Below are positions 58,939-64,000 of a stretch of 64,000 nt of DNA, one piece after another. Below the pieces are notes generated by a model. It had not been told where the DNA came from. It did no database searches and was given only the letters and a program-made list of their open reading frames with translations. Numbering within the stretch: position 1 is the first letter of the stretch; every line of letters starts with the position of its first letter. This stretch comes from Nansenia antarctica (Eukaryota > Chordata > Actinopteri > Argentiniformes > Microstomatidae): assembly GCA_963989245.1 (NCBI GenBank), contig OZ022340.1, positions 42,242,076 through 42,306,075 on the forward strand. The letters are read 5' to 3'. A program made the translations under genes and the position numbers.

Positions 58939-59324
58939 GTACGTAATCATACTATTGAAACTTTCCAAACTTTACAATTGAAACTTTTCCAAATGTAGAC
59001 CAGGGGAAACGATCAGCGTGTGTAGTGAATAATAACCGCTAGTTCAAAGGCAGCTTCTGACTTTTTTTTTCATCCTTTTGGGCAACGTGCTTTGGATACC
59101 GTCAAAGCATGAAATATGTCCTATTTTCGGATAAATTAAACAACAATAAACACATCTCAACTAGAATTGTATATGGTGACCGTAATCCGACGGTACATTA
59201 GCAGGTATACTATAGCAGTTATATAAACCGGCACACGCTCAAATATATTGGAGAAAGAAGAAAGTCTTCAATGACATGAATTACGCAGACAGTCACATAC
59301 TATACTTCCCCATGTTGAGGGAGT

Positions 59325-59396
<72 letters not shown>

Positions 59397-59600
59397 TGGG
59401 AGAGAGAGAGAGAGCGTGGGGGGGAGAGGGAGAGAGGGTGAGGGATTGAGTGAGAGAGAGAGAGGGGGGGAGAGAGAGAGAGGGGGAGGGAGAGAGAGGG
59501 GGAGATAGAGAGAGAGTGAGGGATTGAGTGAGTGAGAGAGAGGGGGAGATAGAGAGAGTTTGGGAGAGAAAGAGAGAGAGCGAGAGGGGGGGGGGGAGAA
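59325..59600. repeat. GA-rich tract
   Basis: A (GA)n run at 59330-59392 followed by imperfect gagagaggggg blocks. It lies in the presumed first intron. Frames here are low-complexity by-products. The surrounding 58940-60550 has no other feature I can support. Confidence 0.95.
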
Positions 59601-60554
59601 TGTGGACGCACAGCCCCTGCATTTATGTCGCTGTACGAGGCAGACAGGCAGTATTAAATAATTAGTAGGCTACCTCTCCGTACTCATGTTCTGCAATATT
59701 TGGAATGTGTATGAAACGTTAGAACGCTGCAGTTCTTTGCTTTCATCATTTCGGCGGCGCTGTAGCAACGCTTGCACTCAACGCATAGACTAGGCATAGC
59801 TAGAGTTCTACTGCTTGTCAAATTCGAGCACAAAAAAACAGCATTGAAGATATCTATTACGCCCATGTGAGTCATCTGTGGAGGAAGAGAGAGAAACAGC
59901 CTCCACCAGTTGGTAGAATTCGCCACAGTAAAAGGTTCAAATCAAACTTGATGGCTGAGACATTTCGGTGTTCAACTCCTGATGAGGAGTTGCAATGGCT
60001 GCAATTGTCCTGGTGGTTCAAAAAGCATTTCTGCTTTCCCCCTCATACTGTCAGAAGCTCAGCTGAATTCTGAAATTCAACCATTCGGGAGCATAATTTG
60101 AACCCTCAATGGAGAGACGTTGAGCAGAGATAACATTCACTCAGTTGTTTAGTGAGGGAGACAGTAGTTGTATCCCTGCATTCCATAGTCCTCATGTGTA
60201 ATTAGCTTAGCCAGCTCATAAACAAGATTGCTCCTTCAATGAGCCACCCTCTTTTCCTCACAGCGCTGTGGAACTGTTGTATGAATGCATACCCTCTAGA
60301 ACTTGTGTATGACTCTACATAGCCCCTATCATTTTTGTATGACTCGACATACAGTAGCCCCAATAACATTGTTATGACTCCCGCCCTCTATATGCTTCAG
60401 GTATGTGCATATGCCCTCTTTAATGGTGCTACCTTTACATTCTGTACAACCTGACATGGACTTGTGCTTGCTGAATTGCCATATCTTTCTATAATGGCTG
60501 TATGACCATCTACAACCCCTGTCTCCACATAAGAAGCTCTGAAGGTTTACTGTG

Positions 60555-60653
60555 ATCATTGTATGTGGACAGCTGTCCCGTTTTGTAATGTCGTGTAAGA
60601 GGCTCACTCTTACACGACATTACAAAACGGGACAGCTGTCCACATACAATGAT
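60555..60653. repeat. 47-bp perfect inverted repeat with 5-bp loop
   Basis: The left arm 60555-60601 (starts atcattgtatgtggacagct) is an exact reverse complement of the right arm 60607-60653, with gctca between. The next bases outside do not continue the palindrome cleanly. Confidence 0.97.
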
Positions 60654-61199
60654 GACACTGCGTTTTTGTGTGTGTGTGTTTTATACAGATTTCACTAGAA
60701 CAACATGTTTTCTCCGATTTCACTTAGTTTTAAAAGTGAAATCATAATGTGAACAGAGCTTTCAGTTCGAGTTGGCTATCTCCTCACAGTAGCAACTCTA
60801 AACTCACCGTCTTGTATTAAAGTTGAGCTAAAATGGAGTTGACAAATTCATTAGCTAAACGGTGAAAACAGCCAGCTGGCTAAGCAAGGTGATTTGCTTA
60901 ATGTCAGAAAAAAATGGACTGTCTTCCTTGGAGCCGCAATCTCTCTACGACCTCTTCAAAGTCATCTTGAACTACTCTAAGTAATGTATAATTCTTCCTA
61001 GCTTTCCACCTAATACACAGATAGTCTTTTTTTCCCTGTTTCTTGAAAGGGCGGGAGGGAGGGAAAGAGAGATGCCTTCAGGGACAGGGTGAGAGAGAGA
61101 CACACACTGTAGAGAGAAAGATAAGAGAGACAAGCAAAGGAGATAACAGAAAGATAAACCAGTACGTGGAGATCTGTTGTAGGCAGGGGGAGACAGAGA

Positions 61200-61510
61200 T
61201 GTGGATAGAGAGAGAGAGAGAGAGAGCTGCAGATCAAGAGTGATAAAGAAAAACAACATATAGGGGGAGAGGGAGAGAGAGAGGGAGAGAGGGAGAGTGA
61301 GAGAGCTGCAGATCAAGAGTGATAAAGAAAAAACATAGGAGGAGAGGGAGAGAGAGAGAGAGACAGGGGGACAGAGAGAGGGAGAGAGAGGGAGAGAGAG
61401 AGGGAGAGAGAGAGAGGGAAAGAGAGAAGGAGAGGGAGAGAGAGAGAGAGAGGGAAAGAGAGAAGGAGAGGGAGGGAGAGAGAGAGAGACAGAGAGAGAA
61501 GCCCTCCCCT
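61200..61510. repeat. GA-rich tract, second
   Basis: Imperfect gagaga and gggagaga blocks, with the segment gagctgcagatcaagagtga present twice (61225, 61301). No gene is seen from 60660 to 62750, though 61900-62000 is T-rich. Confidence 0.95.
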
Positions 61511-62750
61511 CCAGTGATCTGTCATGTCCGGGGGACCCCGCGGGCACAGTAGAACAATACTCGTCTTCTCTCTCCATTTTCTCTTTCCGCATCCCTCTGT
61601 TTAGACAGGTGTTGGTCGATCTGTGGCACGAAACAAATTAGCCTAGCCTCCGGCAAGCAACGCCCCGCCATGGTTCCATTTGTGTGCTTGCGGGAAGTGT
61701 TGTGTGTGTCGCCTCAAAGCTCTTGTCACGGGTGGCAAATTCTCCTCTTATTTTCGACTTGACAGGCCGAACAGTTTACGACCGTGGTAGCGTCAAAGTA
61801 GAAAGCACCATCTAATTCTCCTCGTCTGGTGTACACCGACCAATCAACATCTCTTTTCTGCACAATTATATGGCTCGTGTTTCGGAGCAGCGACCAGTCA
61901 CAATGCTATTTTCTACTTGTTTTATTTCAAACGTTCCTGTTTTTTTTCCAGACATTCCCTTCTGTTGCTTGTGCTTGTCTTCCTTCATTTCCAGAGCGGG
62001 TTCGCCTAGCCCCATGCTAACCCTGATGTGCTTTTGCTCATTAGGAACGTTAACTTAGGCTAGGTCTAGGGCACAGGCATGGGCTAGGGCTAGGGCTAGG
62101 GCACGGGCTAGGGGTACCCCCTGGAGTTCCAACAACATCACAAGACCACATCTGTCTTCTGGTACCTCTTTGATGCCTTCCACCACTTTATCTCCGGAGG
62201 CCAAATTATCCTCTTGTTCCCCCCCCCCCCCCTCTGCTCTAACAGATGTTCACTCCCCTTCCTTCACTTGTTGTCGGTGTGTGTCTGTGGGGGGGGGGGG
62301 CTGTTTCTCAGTGTTTCTCCAAAAGAACGATCTGTTTTCTAAAACGGGGGGGAACACACAAACACGGCGGTGGTGGGGTTGGTGGGGCCTTCTCAGTGCT
62401 GAGGGCTCTCTCTAAAAGGAGTATTGGCAGGATCAGAAGTGGCAGCAGCTTCCAATTCAATTTGGTCACAGGGGAGCGATTGTCGTCCCGAAAACACCCA
62501 CACACATGCTGTGACTGTGGCCTGTTGGAGCATCTGGGGGGGTGCTGAAAGGATCAGTGTCCCTGCTGCTGCCACTGGCCACGTCAATTAGTTCCTAGTT
62601 CCTATGTCAATGGGGATTTCTCTCTGCCGGCTGATTGGGACATGTGATTCAGGGCATCGCCACAACGGGGGCTTTATGTGTCTCACCTTACCCCGAGGCG
62701 AGGCAGGGTCACCGCCGAACAAGGGACCAGTGTGGCACGGTGTGTGTTGT

Positions 62751-62755
<5 letters not shown>

Positions 62756-62793
<38 letters not shown>

Positions 62794-62896
62794 AGCACAC
62801 GTGTGCAAGCTCTTCTGCGTCAATGTCTTTTTGGAGTGCAATGCGATGAGAGACAAATTGGGTTATGTTCAGTGTGTGTGTGTGTGTGTGTGTGTA
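62756..62896. repeat. TG microsatellites
   Basis: Two TG runs (62756-62791, 62873-62894) separated by about 80 bases. Confidence 0.95.
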
Positions 62897-62984
62897 CTCA
62901 CGTCTTGTTGGTGCAGGACCACCATTGTAAAGCTCTATATGATGATGGCGGCCCCAGGGAGTGTGACATCCATACTAGCCCTGT

Positions 62985-63375
62985 CCTCCCCTCCCTAGTG
63001 TCCTTGTCCTCCCTAGTGGCCTTGTCCTCTCTAGTGTCCTTGTCCACTCTAGTGTCCTTGTCCACTCTAGTGTCCTTGTCCTCTCTAGTGTCCTTGTCCT
63101 CTCTAGTGTCCTTGTCCTCTCTAGTGTCCTTGTCCTCTCTAGTGTCCTTGTCCTCCCTATTGTCCTTGTCCTCTCTAGTGTCCTTGTCCTCTCTAGTGGC
63201 CTTGTCCTCTCTAGTGTCCTTGTCCTCTCTAGTGGCCTTGTCCTCTCTAGTGTCCTTGTCCCCCCCTCCCTAGTGGCCTTGTCCCCCCCTCCCTAGTGGC
63301 CTTGTCCTCCCTAGTGTCCTGTTCCTCCCCTCCCTAGTGTCCTTGTCCTCCCTAGTGTCCTGTTCCTCCCCTCCC
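62985..63375. repeat. Minisatellite, 18-bp unit, about 20 copies
   Basis: Unit tccttgtcctctctagtg with variants (ggccttg, ccccctccctag). Because 18 is divisible by three a frame reading SLSSLV repeats stays open; I do not regard it as a gene. Confidence 0.95.
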
Positions 63376-63448
63376 TATGTCCTGGGCATGAACAGACTCT
63401 TGTGTTTGGAGAATGTGAAGTTGTCAACCAAAGTGTCTTTTTTTCCAG

Positions 63449-63608
63449 GACAACAGAAAGTTTGGTTTTTCGGTCCAACCAGGAAGAGACCGCCGTCGTT
63501 CGAGTGAATCGGTTGACTTTCAATCCAACTTTGTTATGAATCTCGGAGACATTCCTCCGATGCGTTCTGTTCTCAGCTGCACCTCCGTTCAGTGTGATGG
63601 TGATGGTA
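63449..63608 (+). CDS. Possible internal exon, weak
   Basis: A pyrimidine tract and ttttttccag precede an open stretch that reads DNRKFGFSVQPGRDRRRS, then SESVDFQSNFVMNLGD, and ends at a good donor (ggtaag). The residue mix looks protein-like. Its phase does not match the exon at 58884, where a direct join would hit a stop after about 20 codons, so either an exon between them is missed or this is chance. Confidence 0.3.
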
Positions 63609-63764
63609 AGGCAGCGTCCGTGGGTCACGGCTGATCTCAGACCTGGGATTACAGGGAGCGACACGGACCTCAAGTGAAGGTTGAGAGGGGGGATTAAAGG
63701 AGAGGTCAAAGGGTTAAGGGCGGTCCTCGTCGATGCTTGTCACATCCTGGTACAGACCCCTGAT

Positions 63765-64000
63765 GGATCAGAGAGAGAGAGAGAGGGGGGGGGTCCCATG
63801 ACTTACTGACCTGGTCACTAGGCTGCTGATCAGGACACACACACTTGCATGCATGCACATACTAACGCACATCGCACATGCATGTACGCGCACGCACACG
63901 CGCATGCAGGCACATACACAGAAGCACATGTTTGAACCTCCCCCACACATACCCCACACATACACACACACACAAGCCCCACACATACACACATACAAGC
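63765..64000. repeat. GA, C/G and CA-rich simple repeats
   Basis: Short GA and G runs followed by irregular CA/CG-rich sequence up to the window end. The stretch 63610-63764 shows nothing recognisable. Confidence 0.8.

Noticed and set aside
62635..63273. A 212-codon frame ending in SLSSLV repeats
   Set aside because: It consists of a TG microsatellite and an 18-bp minisatellite in frame.

Overview
The window reads as teleost fish nuclear DNA. There is no bacterial gene organisation. It holds split genes with GT-AG introns, long CA/GT and GA microsatellites, a tRNA-headed SINE, L2/Rex-type LINE fragments, a Ty3/Gypsy element, and many fish-type DNA transposons (Tc1, hAT, piggyBac/TTAA, IS630-like, Academ-like). 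I cannot name the species.

Host genes are few. On the minus strand, 11188-13430 carries the first three coding exons of a PITPNC1-type phosphatidylinositol transfer protein; the rest must lie beyond the left edge. On the plus strand, 23407-24246 carries what look like the last three coding exons, stop codon and polyadenylation signal of a gene I cannot name. At 58884-58938 there is a likely first coding exon of another plus-strand gene, followed by a long intron-like stretch with simple repeats up to the window end.

Repeats by region. 1-10.3 kb: nested hAT-type elements, an apparently intact Tc1-like transposon (3709-5341), a LINE fragment with a 12-bp target duplication, a 26-bp minisatellite and a ZBED-like transposase relic. 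14.4-17.1 kb: a chimeric LINE. 17.4-23.3 kb: a 27-bp minisatellite split by a degraded Gypsy element, a SINE unit with a 17-bp target duplication, a 101-bp hAT MITE and a solo LTR with a 5-bp duplication. 24.4-26.6 kb: minisatellites, a G-rich tract and a deleted Tc1 copy.

28.8-43.9 kb is the most striking part. It is a stack of insertions up to four deep. An IS630/Tc1-type element (28817-43895, TA duplication) is interrupted by an 11.6-kb element (29043-40688, 9-bp duplication). That element's two ends carry 163-bp satellite arrays in inverted orientation, and its only recognisable gene is a multi-exon Ulp1-like cysteine protease with a C-terminal PHD finger. It is in turn interrupted by a 5.1-kb hAT (8-bp duplication), which contains a LINE fragment and a second hAT (8-bp duplication).

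44.3-56.7 kb: a 27-bp minisatellite invaded by TTAA-flanked elements with about 0.9-kb inverted arms. A further copy of those arms is split by a 6.7-kb Academ-like element, which encodes a degraded protein with XPG/FEN-like motifs and carries about 0.7-kb internal inverted repeats. 57.3-64 kb: a piggyBac-type MITE, the candidate first exon, a 47-bp perfect hairpin, GA-rich tracts and an 18-bp minisatellite.
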